Assembly (NCBI RefSeq): GCF_014534645.1
Contig: NZ_JACVQF010000138.1
Coordinates: forward strand, 61,317 to 125,316
Direction of reading: 5' to 3'
DNA from: Streptomyces griseicoloratus
Lineage (GTDB): Bacteria > Actinomycetota > Actinomycetes > Streptomycetales > Streptomycetaceae
DNA length: 64,000 nucleotides
Both the position numbers and the translations under genes were made by a program. Positions 25,606-35,511 of the stretch are shown piece after piece. Below the pieces are notes generated by a model. The model had not been told where the DNA came from. It did not search any database and was given only the letters and a program-made list of their open reading frames with translations. The first letter of the stretch is position 1; each line of letters opens with the position of its first letter.

Positions 25606-26096
25606 CCGGAGGACTTCCCACGCCCACGGCAACGGTCCCGCCCCTCGGGGAGCGGGGGGACGCCCGCCCAGAGCCCACTCCGGCTCCGGCACCGGCAGCA
25701 GGAGCGGGAGGGGCAGCGGCACCGGCAGTGGGAGCGGTGACGGCAGCGGCAGCAGGAGCGGGAGCGGCTCAGGCAGCAGGAGTGGGAGGGGCAGCGGCGG
25801 AACGACGTAGAGGAACAGGCGCGGCCAGGTGCCCGGAGACCTCCCGGTCCCACGCCCCGGCGACGGCCGGCCCCGGACGGCAGGAAGACGTACGCCCGGC
25901 TCCCGCACACCACCGCCCCGTGCCCGCCCCGGCCCCCGGGCCCGCGGGACGGCTCAGGAGTCCGGCGGCCCCGGACCGCACCCGGACCGGACCGGCTGCG
26001 GCAAGGCGGTACGGAGGAGCACGCCCACGGCCCCACGGCCCCGTGACCGCACGCGCGGCGGCGGTGGGCCGGAGACGGGGAGGTGAGGAGCGGTGA
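25602..26096 (+). CDS. Low-complexity coupled ORF between the two permease genes (uncertain)
   Basis: This 164-codon frame begins at a GTG overlapping the upstream permease stop (GTGA, 25602-25605). Its TGA overlaps the next permease start (GTGA, 26093-26096). The predicted peptide is rich in A, P, G and R, with no domain, membrane helix or signal. The exact 4-base overlaps at both ends are the only strong argument that it is translated; high GC content leaves other frames open too. It could keep ribosomes on the long spacer for coupling, or be an untranslated spacer. I do not assign a function. Confidence 0.4.
   Translation: MTGGLPTPTATVPPLGERGDARPEPTPAPAPAAGAGGAAAPAVGAVTAAAAGAGAAQAAGVGGAAAERRRGTGAARCPETSRSHAPATAGPGRQEDVRPAPAHHRPVPAPAPGPAGRLRSPAAPDRTRTGPAAARRYGGARPRPHGPVTARAAAVGRRRGGEER
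25676..25800 (+). repeat. Hexanucleotide GGCAGC/GGGAGC-type minisatellite
   Basis: About 20 imperfect six-base units (GGCAGC, GGGAGC, GGCACC, GGGAGG) run through the spacer ORF. In another frame they would encode a Gly-Ser repeat. Repeats in multiples of six can expand or shrink without changing the frame. Confidence 0.8.
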
Positions 26097-28813
26097 ACCC
26101 CGTGGCCGCCCCCTGGGTGCGTACCCGGCTGCGCGCCGCGCCCGGCGCCGCGTGCGCGCTGGCACTGCTGGTGGCGCTGACGGCGTGCCTGGCCGCCGCG
26201 TTCCCGAGGGCCATGGACCGGTACGCGGACGCGGGCCTGCACCGGGCGCTGGAGCAGGCCCGGCCGGACCGGACAGGCATCCTGCTGACCGCCCCGCAGC
26301 CCGATCTCCTCCTCACGCCGCAGCAGCGGCAGGAGGCCCTGCGCCCCGGTCCGCTGCGCGAGCGGTACGACAAGGCCCTGGCCGCCGTCGACCGTCCGCT
26401 CGTCGTCGACCGGGCCGCGTCGACGTACGGCGTGCGCACCACCCAGAGCCTGAAGGTGCCGGACCCCTGGCTGCCCCGGCCGAGCGGGCTGCCGCCGCAG
26501 CTGGTCCTCGCCACCCCGCACGGCCTCGGCGACCACGCCCGGCTGCACTCCGGCCGCCTGCCGCGCGTGACCGGCGCCCCCGTGACCGCCGCGACCTCCG
26601 CCGTGGAGGCGGCGGTCACCACGGAGACCGCCAGGAGCCTGCGCATCGAGGTCGGTTCGGTCCTCCACGTGCCCGGCGTGGAACGCCCCCCGCTCACCGT
26701 CCGCGTCACCGGCATCCTCGCCCCGCGCGCCCCCGAGGGCGCCTACTGGGCCACCCAGCCGCTGCTGCGCACCCCCGCCCTGGTGACCGTACCGGGGTCG
26801 ACGGGCCCGGACCCCGACCAGTACTGGCTCGGCGCCCTGCTCCTCGCCCCCGAGGCGGCGCCCGCGCTGCTGGGCACGGCCGGGAACCCGGTCCGCTACT
26901 GGCAGCTGGCATCCGAGTACGACGCCCTGCACGCCCACGACCTGGACCGGCTGAAGACCGCCGTCGCCGCCCTGGAGTCCGGGCCGGGACTGCGGGCGGT
27001 GCGCTCGGCGGTCGACCCGGCGACCGACGTCGGCACCGACCTCGACGAGGTGTTCGCCTCCTTCGACCGGCTGCGGTCGGACATCGGCCCGCTGATCGCG
27101 GTCGCCGCCGTCGGCACCGCCACGGTCGCCGGCGTCGTCCTGCTGATGGCGGGCGGCCTGGCCGCCGACCGCCGGCGCGCCGAACTCGCCCTGCTGCGCG
27201 CCCGCGGGGCGTCCCTGCGCGGTGTCGCCGGACGGCTGCTGGCCGAGACGGCGGTCGTGGCGCTGCCCGCGGGTGCGCTCGGTCTCGTCGGCGCCCTGCT
27301 CGCGTTCCCCGGCGGCCGTGTCCGGCCCGCGCTCTGGGCCGCCGCCGCGGTCACCGCCGTCGCCTGCGCCGCGCTGCCCCTGCGGGCGGCCGTCGCGCAC
27401 CGGGCCGTACGCCTGCACGACGGCCGGCGGGACGTGGTGTCGGTACGGCCGTCCCGGCGCCGCACGGTCGCCGAACTCACGCTGGTGGTCCTGGCGCTCG
27501 CCGCGGTCGAGACGCTGCGCCGGCGCGGTGCGACGGGCGCCGCCGGGGACCTGGTGTCGCTCGCGCCGGTGCTCGTCGGCGTGATCGCGGCGCTCGTGCT
27601 GGTGCGTCTGCATCCGCTGCCGCTGCGACGGCTGGCCCGCACGGCCGGCCGGCTGCGGGGCGCGGTGGCCCATCTGGCGCTGGCCCGCGCGGGCCGTACG
27701 TCCGTCTCCCCGGTGCTGCCCCTGCTGGCCCTGCTGACCGCGCTCACCACGGCGGCCTTCGGCGGCTCGGTCCTGAGCGGTGTGGACGACGCCCGGGACC
27801 GAGCGGCGCTGCTGACCGTCGGTGCCGACGCCCGCGTCGAGGGGACCGGGCCGCTGCCGCCCGGCCTGCCCGACCGCCTGCGGGGCGCGCCCGGCGTGGC
27901 CGGTGTCGCCGAGGTCGGCCTCGCCTACCAGGCCAAGGCGGAGGACGGCCGGCTGTCGGTGCCGGTGGCGGGGGTGGACCCCGGGGACTACGCCGCGCTC
28001 GCGGCGCGGACCGGGCTGGGCGCCTTCGACGGGCGCGAGCTGCGGCGGGAGGCAGGGGCGGGGACCCTGCCCGCGCTGGCCTCCCCCGCGGTCGCCGAAC
28101 GGTACGGCACCCGGCCGTTCCCGGTGCGCCTGGAGGACGGCAGTACCGTCACGGTCCGCATCGGCCTCGTCCGGGACCGCACTCCGGCCGTCGACGGCGA
28201 GGAGTTCCTGGTCGTCGACCGGTCCGGGCTGTCCGCCGACGCCGCCCGCCCCACCGTGCTGCTGCTGACCGGCGACCGCCTGGACGGGGGCGCGCTGCGC
28301 CGGGCGGCGGACGGCGCCGGTTCGGTGCGGCTGCGGTCCGAGGGGCGCGCCCGGTACGTGGACTCGCCGCTGCAGTCCGGTGCCGAACGCGTCTACACCG
28401 CGGCCGTCGGGGCCGGTGCCGGGTACGCCGTCCTCGCCCTGCTGCTGTCCCTGCTGCGGGTGGCCCCCGAGCGTGCCGCCCTGCTCGCCCGCCTGCGCAC
28501 CATGGGCCTCACCCGGGCCCAGGGACGCCGGCTGCTCGTCCTGGAGTCCCTGCCGCCGGCCCTGATGGCCGCGGCGGGCGGCACGCTGACCGGGTGGGCG
28601 GCCGTCCGTCTGCTCTCCCCCGGGATCGACCTGACGACGATCGCCCTGGCGACGACGTCGTCCCCCGCGGGCCGGGCGGAGCTGCGCACGGACCCGTGGT
28701 CACTGGCCGTGCCGGCGCTCGCGGTGCTCGTGGTGGCGGTGGGCGTGGCGGCGGTGCAGGCGTGGTGGTCGGGCCGGCGCGGTTCGGTGGTCGAGCTGAG
28801 GGCGGGTGACTGA
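26093..28813 (+). CDS. Large FtsX-type ABC transporter permease (906 aa)
   Basis: Starts at GTG 26093 with GAGGTGAGGAG just upstream. An N-terminal helix (ALALLVALTACLAAAFP) precedes a large outer domain. A first FtsX bundle (TATVAGVVLLMAGGLAAD, then LALLRARGASLRGVAGRLL), a second outer domain and a C-terminal bundle (GAGYAVLALLLSLLRV, ARLRTMGLTRAQGRRLLVLE, LAVLVVAVGVAAVQAWW) follow. It resembles the 1088-residue permease in layout but has a divergent sequence, so the pair probably makes a heterodimer. It ends with TGA three bases before another low-complexity ORF. Function by family: export or envelope remodelling. Confidence 0.87.
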   Translation: MNPVAAPWVRTRLRAAPGAACALALLVALTACLAAAFPRAMDRYADAGLHRALEQARPDRTGILLTAPQPDLLLTPQQRQEALRPGPLRERYDKALAAVDRPLVVDRAASTYGVRTTQSLKVPDPWLPRPSGLPPQLVLATPHGLGDHARLHSGRLPRVTGAPVTAATSAVEAAVTTETARSLRIEVGSVLHVPGVERPPLTVRVTGILAPRAPEGAYWATQPLLRTPALVTVPGSTGPDPDQYWLGALLLAPEAAPALLGTAGNPVRYWQLASEYDALHAHDLDRLKTAVAALESGPGLRAVRSAVDPATDVGTDLDEVFASFDRLRSDIGPLIAVAAVGTATVAGVVLLMAGGLAADRRRAELALLRARGASLRGVAGRLLAETAVVALPAGALGLVGALLAFPGGRVRPALWAAAAVTAVACAALPLRAAVAHRAVRLHDGRRDVVSVRPSRRRTVAELTLVVLALAAVETLRRRGATGAAGDLVSLAPVLVGVIAALVLVRLHPLPLRRLARTAGRLRGAVAHLALARAGRTSVSPVLPLLALLTALTTAAFGGSVLSGVDDARDRAALLTVGADARVEGTGPLPPGLPDRLRGAPGVAGVAEVGLAYQAKAEDGRLSVPVAGVDPGDYAALAARTGLGAFDGRELRREAGAGTLPALASPAVAERYGTRPFPVRLEDGSTVTVRIGLVRDRTPAVDGEEFLVVDRSGLSADAARPTVLLLTGDRLDGGALRRAADGAGSVRLRSEGRARYVDSPLQSGAERVYTAAVGAGAGYAVLALLLSLLRVAPERAALLARLRTMGLTRAQGRRLLVLESLPPALMAAAGGTLTGWAAVRLLSPGIDLTTIALATTSSPAGRAELRTDPWSLAVPALAVLVVAVGVAAVQAWWSGRRGSVVELRAGD

Positions 28814-28816
28814 CGA

Positions 28817-29320
28817 ATGCCCCCGCAGCGTCCCGCCGCCCGCTCCCGGCCGTCCGCGCCCGCGGGACCCGGCCGGGAGACCCCGGCCGACTGCGGGAAC
28901 GGGACACCGGCCGGACGCCGCAGGGACACCGCGGGCGTCCGCCGGAGAGTCACCCTGGCCGCCTGCCGTGGAGAAACCGGAGCAACCGCCCTGGGGACAC
29001 CACGGCCGGCCGCAGAGGAGACACGCCGGGCATCCGCGGAGAAGTCCCGTCGGCCACCCGCCGAAGAAGCACTTCAGCGCCCCGCCGAAGAGACCCGCCG
29101 GCCACCCGCCGAAAAGACCCGCCGGGCACCCGCCGAAGCGACCCGTCGGCCACCCGCCGAAGAGACCCGCCGGCCACCCGGAGTGAGACACCCGGCCACC
29201 GCCGAGGAGATACCCCCGGCACCCGCCGAAGCGACAGCCCGGCCACCCGCCGAAGCGACAGCCCGGCCACCCGCCGAAGAGGCCCCCAGGCATCTGGATC
29301 CGCCGAGGAGACCCCGATGA
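28817..29320 (+). CDS. Repeat-rich coupled ORF between permease and ATPase genes (uncertain)
   Basis: This 167-codon frame starts with ATG three bases after the permease stop and ends in a TGA that overlaps the ATPase ATG (ATGA, 29317-29320). The first half is Arg/Pro/Ala-rich. The second half consists of 8-residue repeats of the type RRPPAEET / ARPPAEAT. No domain, membrane segment or signal is visible. As with the ORF at 25602, precise junctions at both ends argue for translation, while the composition argues for a degenerate spacer. Two such ORFs in one operon is unusual. Confidence 0.42.
   Translation: MPPQRPAARSRPSAPAGPGRETPADCGNGTPAGRRRDTAGVRRRVTLAACRGETGATALGTPRPAAEETRRASAEKSRRPPAEEALQRPAEETRRPPAEKTRRAPAEATRRPPAEETRRPPGVRHPATAEEIPPAPAEATARPPAEATARPPAEEAPRHLDPPRRPR
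29050..29282 (+). repeat. 24-bp tandem repeat array
   Basis: A 24-base unit (core CACCCGCCGAAGAGACCCGC) recurs about eight times, with single-base variants and one degenerate stretch near 29180-29210. The unit is eight codons long in the ORF it lies in. Confidence 0.85.
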
Positions 29321-30303
29321 CGACGAACCCCACCCTCGCCGAGCTGGCCGACCGCGCCACCGCCTCCCGCGGACGGCCCGCCTACGGCCACGACGCCCTG
29401 ATCACCTGCGACCGCCTGGTCCGCATCTTCAGCACGGACGGCGTGGAGGTCCAGGCCCTGCAGGGGCTCGACCTCCTGGTCCGCGAGGGCGAGTTGATGG
29501 CGCTGGTGGGCGCCTCCGGCAGCGGCAAGTCCACGCTGATGAACATCCTCGCCGGTCTCGACACGCCCACGGCCGGCGCGGCCCGGGTCGCCGGCCGGGA
29601 CCTGCTCGCGATGACCTCCAAGGACCGTCTCGCCTACCGCCGCGAGGTGGTCGGCTTCGTCTGGCAGCAGACCTCGCGCAACCTGCTCCCCTATCTGACG
29701 GCGGCCCAGAACGTCGCCCTGCCCATGCAGTTGTCCGGCACCGGCCGCCGCACCGGCACCCGCACCGGCACCCGCACCGGCCGCCGTGCCCGCGCGGAGC
29801 GTGCGCTGGAACTGCTGGAGCTGCTGGAGGTCGCCGACTGCCGCGACCGCCGCCCGCACCAGATGTCCGGCGGCCAGCAGCAACGCGTCGCCATCGCCGT
29901 GGCCCTCGCGGGCGACCCGGCGGTCCTGCTCGCCGACGAACCCACCGGCGAACTCGACTCCCACACGGCGGAACAGATCTTCGCCGCCTTCCGCACGGCC
30001 AACGAGGCGCTGGGCACCACCATCGTCATCGTCACGCACGACCAGGCGGTGGCGGGCGAGGTCCGCCGCACGGTCGCCATCCGCGACGGCCGCACCTCGA
30101 CGGAGGTCCTGCGGCGCAGCGAGGTCGACGCCGCGACCGGCCACGAGAGGGTGGTCGCCCGCGAGTACGCCATGCTGGACCGCGCGGGCCGGCTCCAGCT
30201 CCCCGCCGAGTACACCGAGGCCCTGGGCATGCGCGACCGGGTGGCCCTGGAACTGGAGCCCGATCACATCGCGGTCCGCCCGGACGACAGCGAACGGGAC
30301 TGA
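29317..30303 (+). CDS. ABC transporter ATPase with C-terminal AbrB/SpoVT-like domain
   Basis: The product is 328 residues, about 90 more than a plain MacB-type ATPase. Walker A GASGSGKST, signature MSGGQQQRVAIAVAL, Walker B with LLADEPTGELD and IVIVTHD are intact. A short Arg/Gly/Thr repeat (RRTGTRTGTRTGRR) interrupts the helical domain near residue 145-160. The last ~45 residues (LDRAGRLQLPAEYTEALGM, then DRVALELEPD and HIAVRPDD) match the swapped-hairpin AbrB/MazE pattern, normally a DNA-binding or dimerisation unit. It would energise the two large permeases. The tail suggests dimer control or autoregulation, which is inference. Confidence 0.88.
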   Translation: MTTNPTLAELADRATASRGRPAYGHDALITCDRLVRIFSTDGVEVQALQGLDLLVREGELMALVGASGSGKSTLMNILAGLDTPTAGAARVAGRDLLAMTSKDRLAYRREVVGFVWQQTSRNLLPYLTAAQNVALPMQLSGTGRRTGTRTGTRTGRRARAERALELLELLEVADCRDRRPHQMSGGQQQRVAIAVALAGDPAVLLADEPTGELDSHTAEQIFAAFRTANEALGTTIVIVTHDQAVAGEVRRTVAIRDGRTSTEVLRRSEVDAATGHERVVAREYAMLDRAGRLQLPAEYTEALGMRDRVALELEPDHIAVRPDDSERD

Positions 30304-30324
30304 GCGGCCTCGGGGGCCGCGGTT

Positions 30325-31008
30325 TCAGCGGACGCTGATGCCGAGTGCCCCGAGACCCGCCCGGCGGACGGCGACGGACCCGTAGGACGTGCGCAGCCGC
30401 AGCCACGGGCCCGAGGAGACCAGCGTGGGCGGCTCCTCGTCCGAGGCGCCGGCCTGCCGCAGGAAACCCAGCGACTGCGCCGCGTGCACGGCCCGCACCG
30501 GCAGCCGGGTGTCCCCGACCGTCCGGGACCATATCTCCCGCCCGATCCGGTCCAGCTCGGCCCGGGTACGCCGCTCGGGCGTCAGCTCCTGCGTACGGGA
30601 CCGGAACTCCGCCACCGCGGCGGCGACCAGTCCGCGCAGCACGTCGGGGGCGGGCAGGCCCGGCTCGGGGCGCCAGCCGCCGCGCGGGGGCAGTACGCCG
30701 GCCCACGGCGGCCCTGTGACCGCGGCGGGAACGGCGGCGGTGGCGGCCTGTTCGTCCACCGACTCCAGCAGCTCACCGGCGGACACGGTCACGTCCAGCG
30801 TGACGTCGAGCCCGTTCTCGTACGGCTTGGCCAGCCGCACCGCGCGGATGGCCAGCACCTCGAAGGACGGCGGCCGGCCGAAGACGGCGAGTGCCGTGCC
30901 GGCCGCCTGCAGCCGCACCGCGGCCGACCGGTCGTAGTGCAGCAGCCGGGAGAGGAAGGCCGCGAGATCCGCCGCCTCCCCCTCGTCGGCGAGGTGGAGC
31001 ACCGTCAT
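30325..31008 (-). CDS. Conserved hypothetical protein of the ettA operon
   Basis: The product is 227 residues, soluble and mixed alpha/beta. Its ATG overlaps the thioesterase stop (ATGA, 31005-31008). No signal peptide or recognised motif. Recognisable stretches are MTVLHLADEGEAADLAAFLSR at the start and GPWLRLRTSYGSVAVRRAG at the end. It is the third gene of a minus-strand operon after ettA and the acyl-CoA thioesterase. Regular coding character and tight coupling make it a real gene; the function is unknown. Confidence 0.8.
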   Translation of the reverse strand: MTVLHLADEGEAADLAAFLSRLLHYDRSAAVRLQAAGTALAVFGRPPSFEVLAIRAVRLAKPYENGLDVTLDVTVSAGELLESVDEQAATAAVPAAVTGPPWAGVLPPRGGWRPEPGLPAPDVLRGLVAAAVAEFRSRTQELTPERRTRAELDRIGREIWSRTVGDTRLPVRAVHAAQSLGFLRQAGASDEEPPTLVSSGPWLRLRTSYGSVAVRRAGLGALGISVR

Positions 31009-31415
31009 GCGGCGACGGCCTCCTCCTCGTTCTCCATGTACTCCCGGAGGAACTCCCGCTCCTCCTCGGTGATCCGGCGGGGCCGCTGCGCCTCGAAGTC
31101 GAACGGCACGATCACCGTGGAGGCGCGGACGTAGATCTGATCGCCGTCCTTGACCTCGTAGGTCAGCGTGAACGACGCCGCCCTGATCTCCGTGACCCAC
31201 AGCTCGATGTCGACCGGGTGGTGCCGGTGGACGAGCTGCCGCTTGTAGTCGATCTCGTGGCGCGCCACCACCGACCCCTGCCGGAAGTCCTTGTCCGGGC
31301 GGAACAGGAAGTCGATACGGGCCTCCTCCAGGTAGCGGAGGAAGACCACGTTGTTGACGTGGCCGTACGCGTCCATGTCCGCCCAGCGCAGCGGGCAGCG
31401 GTAGATGTGCCGCAA
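31005..31415 (-). CDS. Acyl-CoA thioesterase (4-hydroxybenzoyl-CoA thioesterase / YbgC-like hotdog fold)
   Basis: The product is 136 residues from TTG 31415, three bases after the ettA stop; a frame extending upstream into ettA has no plausible start. The hotdog active-site stretch RWADMDAYGHVNNVVFLRYL carries the conserved aspartate and HVNN. It is followed by VVARHEIDYKRQL and beta strands IELWVTEI and FTLTYEV. The family hydrolyses short- or medium-chain acyl-CoA in the cytosol. The link with a ribosome factor in the same operon is conserved in actinobacteria, but its meaning is unclear. Confidence 0.9.
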   Translation of the reverse strand: MRHIYRCPLRWADMDAYGHVNNVVFLRYLEEARIDFLFRPDKDFRQGSVVARHEIDYKRQLVHRHHPVDIELWVTEIRAASFTLTYEVKDGDQIYVRASTVIVPFDFEAQRPRRITEEEREFLREYMENEEEAVAA

Positions 31416-31417
31416 GA

Positions 31418-33082
<1,665 letters not shown>

Positions 33083-33154
33083 GAGAAACCGTCCGGCAGC
33101 TTGAAATCAGGCAGTGGGCAGATACACCCCATCTTGCCGCACCGCCACCCCTGG

Positions 33155-33275
33155 GAGGAAACGCGTTACCCTCGGACCCCCTGACCTGGGGTTTCTCAGC
33201 CGGCACCCGACCCTCGCCTGTCACTGCCGCCCGCCGTCAGCCGGCCTCGGACACCCTCGCGCGGCCGACAGACGG
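33155..33275 (+). repeat. Direct repeat copy A flanking the accessory patch
   Basis: Begins GAGGAAACGCGTTA, then CCCCCTGACCTGGG, TTTCTC, and CGCCTGTCACTGCCG with a GC-rich tail. A diverged copy lies at 35683-35805 in the same orientation. Copy A occupies the gap between ettA and the HAD gene. Confidence 0.8.
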
Positions 33276-33323
33276 CCCAGGCCGAGGGCGCCGCTCCGCC
33301 ACCGCGCGAGCTACCGTGGCGCC

Positions 33324-33848
33324 GTGACCGCCCCAGCGGAGCGCCCTCTCCTCTTCCTCGACATCGACGGCCCACTGATCCCGTTCGGGTCGCCGACCGG
33401 TCACCCGCAGGCCACCGATGCCGCCGCCGCGACGCCTGCGGATCAAGGGAACCCACTGCTGACCCGGCTCGACCCGGGGATCGGGGCACGCCTCATGGCT
33501 CTGGGCTGCGATCTCGTCTGGGCGACGACCTGGATGGACGAAGCGAACGAGGCCGTCGCCCCACGCATCGGCCTGCCGAGGCTGCCCGTGGTGGAGTGGC
33601 CGGACGCCGGCGCCGAGGAAGGCCCGCGGGGCCTGCACTGGAAGACCCGCCCCCTTGTCGAGTGGGCCGACGGCCGGCCCTTCATCTGGGTCGACGACGA
33701 GATCAGCGCCGTAGACCGCCTCTGGGTCGCCGCCGGCCACCCCGGACCGTCACTGCTTCATCACGTCGACCCGGCCAAGGGCCTCGAAGACGCCGACTTC
33801 TCGGCGCTCGCCGGTTGGCTCGAAGCGGTCGCCGCTCGGCCCCGTTGA
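33324..33848 (+). CDS. Small HAD-superfamily protein
   Basis: The product is 174 residues from GTG 33324. It carries HAD motif 1 at its N-terminus (LLFLDIDGPLIPFG, nucleophile aspartate in DIDG). Later it has a motif-4-like acidic pair (PFIWVDDEI), with no obvious large cap domain between. This matches the short HAD domain proteins common in Streptomyces, some linked to nucleic-acid repair proteins. It could be a phosphatase or a degenerate member. It is the first gene after direct repeat A. Confidence 0.75.
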   Translation: MTAPAERPLLFLDIDGPLIPFGSPTGHPQATDAAAATPADQGNPLLTRLDPGIGARLMALGCDLVWATTWMDEANEAVAPRIGLPRLPVVEWPDAGAEEGPRGLHWKTRPLVEWADGRPFIWVDDEISAVDRLWVAAGHPGPSLLHHVDPAKGLEDADFSALAGWLEAVAARPR

Positions 33849-33863
33849 TGTCAACCGCTGACA

Positions 33864-34376
33864 TCAGGAGTCAGCACTGACCTGGCAGTTCTCGTGTCGG
33901 CACGCGTCGTCCCGCTGGTGCAGCCGTCGGAGGTTGTCCAGGGCTGCACTGGGGAATGAGTGCTGTCCCCACTTCTCCAGGTAGCCGGCTTCGCCGTGCG
34001 TCCGCAGCACCGCCTCGGCGGCCTCCGTCACCACGTGGCCCAGCGTGCTGCGCGGCTGTGTGGAGTGCCAGCAACGGGTGCCCTCGTCATCGGGGGCGTT
34101 CCAGCTCGTGAACGTGTCCGGGAACTGGTAGATGATGATCTCCACGTCCGTCCCCCGACGTCGGAGCCGCCACCTCACCTCGGCGGGTTCGAGGTCGAAG
34201 GAGACCCGCTGAGAGTCGGCTGCCCCATAGAGCCCCGCCACCGCGTGCAACAGGTCGGAGAGAGCATCGGTGCAATAGCTGACGATGTCTGTTCTCTCTG
34301 CCCTGCCGTCGGCGATTCGACAGGCCGCCCACCCAGAGCCTCTGAGCTCCCAGCTGAACCGCAAACCGCCCGTCAT
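33864..34376 (-). CDS. Hypothetical protein (170 aa)
   Basis: Starts with ATG 34376 behind GGAGGTGGGGGT. The protein is soluble, rich in W, D and E (WELRGSGWAACRIADGRAER, YQFPDTFTSWNAPDDEG), with no signal or membrane segment. It resembles orphan Streptomyces proteins of the accessory genome, some near toxin/immunity loci, but I do not recognise a family motif. It converges on the HAD gene, with 15 bases between the stops. Confidence 0.7.
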   Translation of the reverse strand: MTGGLRFSWELRGSGWAACRIADGRAERTDIVSYCTDALSDLLHAVAGLYGAADSQRVSFDLEPAEVRWRLRRRGTDVEIIIYQFPDTFTSWNAPDDEGTRCWHSTQPRSTLGHVVTEAAEAVLRTHGEAGYLEKWGQHSFPSAALDNLRRLHQRDDACRHENCQVSADS

Positions 34377-34439
34377 ACCCCCACCTCCGAGTCGATCAAG
34401 AGACGCTACCGCTCACAGGCGGGACTCACGGACGGACGG

Positions 34440-34830
34440 GGATCTAGTAGACGATCTCGCACAACGCGACGGGGACGACGACATCCGCGGTTTCCACGGG
34501 CCGACCATCGTCGCACGGTGGCGCTGCGCAGGGCCCTCACGGTGCTCCAGGGCGAAGGCATCATCGAAAGGATTCACGGCAAGGGGAACTTCGTCCGCAC
34601 CGCCTCCGCACCGCACGGCTGGCTCGCGTCTACTTCCCGCGCGGCCTGGCGCCAACCGACGCACTCGCCGACGAATCCGTGTGTCGAGAGGCAGTCACGA
34701 GATTCGCCGTCCTCAGCCCGCCGCCGGCCACAGTCCGGGAGACGGTATGCGCCCGCCCGCCAACCCCTGACGAAGCGTCGCTCCCCGCCTCGCGGACGAC
34801 ATCGTCCACCCCCTGACCGTGACCGAACCT
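34440..34830 (+). pseudogene. Frameshifted GntR-family regulator remnant
   Basis: One frame encodes the typical GntR wing TVALRRALTVLQGEGIIER followed by IHGKGNFVRTA (about 34515-34610). From about 34620 the matching continuation is in a different frame (LARVYFPRGLAPTDALADES, then ARPPTPDEASLP), as in the ligand domain of plasmid-type GntR regulators. The N-terminal helix is also out of frame and the C-terminus is missing. It is therefore a pseudogene with at least one frameshift and truncations. Confidence 0.65.
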
Positions 34831-34989
34831 CACGACATCTGAAACGCGCGACCGTAAGCCACGCTTGTCAACGACGGCCCTCCACTCAACCCCCAGCGGG
34901 GAGCGCAACCCCCGCAACACTGGGCTCGCACCCGTCCGCCAGCCAATTCCGCGTGAAGGGTCGGTCCACCACGCGGTACAACCCGAGGT

Positions 34990-35511
34990 GTGACCGTCTT
35001 CTACTGCACCAAGTGCGGCACCGCGCTGACCGGAGACCTGGTGGCTCTGCCTACCGTCCCCGACATCGGCGACTCGCATGACGGCCGGGACGACAAGACC
35101 CGCCGGGCCCGTTCAACGGTGCCGCGCGGGTACTACGTGATTGACCCGGACCCCTGGGGGGCTCCGTTCATCCCAGCCACCGCGTCCAACTCGTCCGCCC
35201 GCGCCACGGGCCGCGAGCTGATCAGGCTTGCCGGCCCCACCCCCACTGTCTCCGCCGGCTCGCGCGACAGCGTCGTCGTCCATCCCGACGACGCCCTGCC
35301 TCGTCTCACCGCCTTCACGCACGGAGACAACTGGGCAGGGTGCTGCGGACCCACAGGCGCTCACGGTCCCAACCTGGCCTGCACCTGCGGCTCACGCCTT
35401 GCAACCTGGGCTGCTGACTGCCTGGGCCCCAATGAACTGCACCTCGACCCCGTCCGCGTCCATGCCTGGCACGGGGATGGGACCACAGAGGATGCTCCTC
35501 ATGACGAGTAG
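34990..35511 (+). CDS. Hypothetical protein with CxxC zinc-binding pairs (173 aa)
   Basis: Starts at GTG 34990 behind GAGG. The N-terminus has FYCTKCG; the C-terminal third has WAGCCGPTGAHGPNLACTCG and a further cysteine (AADCLGPNE). This pattern suggests a structural zinc site rather than an enzyme. No membrane segment. Similar small proteins occur scattered in Streptomyces accessory regions; the function is unknown. It lies between the GntR remnant and direct repeat B. Confidence 0.7.
   Translation: MTVFYCTKCGTALTGDLVALPTVPDIGDSHDGRDDKTRRARSTVPRGYYVIDPDPWGAPFIPATASNSSARATGRELIRLAGPTPTVSAGSRDSVVVHPDDALPRLTAFTHGDNWAGCCGPTGAHGPNLACTCGSRLATWAADCLGPNELHLDPVRVHAWHGDGTTEDAPHDE

Noticed and set aside
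25592-25810. Gly-Ser-rich ORF in another frame of the permease spacer
   Set aside because: It is a by-product of the hexamer repeat, overlaps the permease end and has no ribosome site or clean junction.
29050-29282. Possible CRISPR array
   Set aside because: Units are directly adjacent with no spacers, run in 24-bp steps matching eight codons, and no cas genes are nearby.
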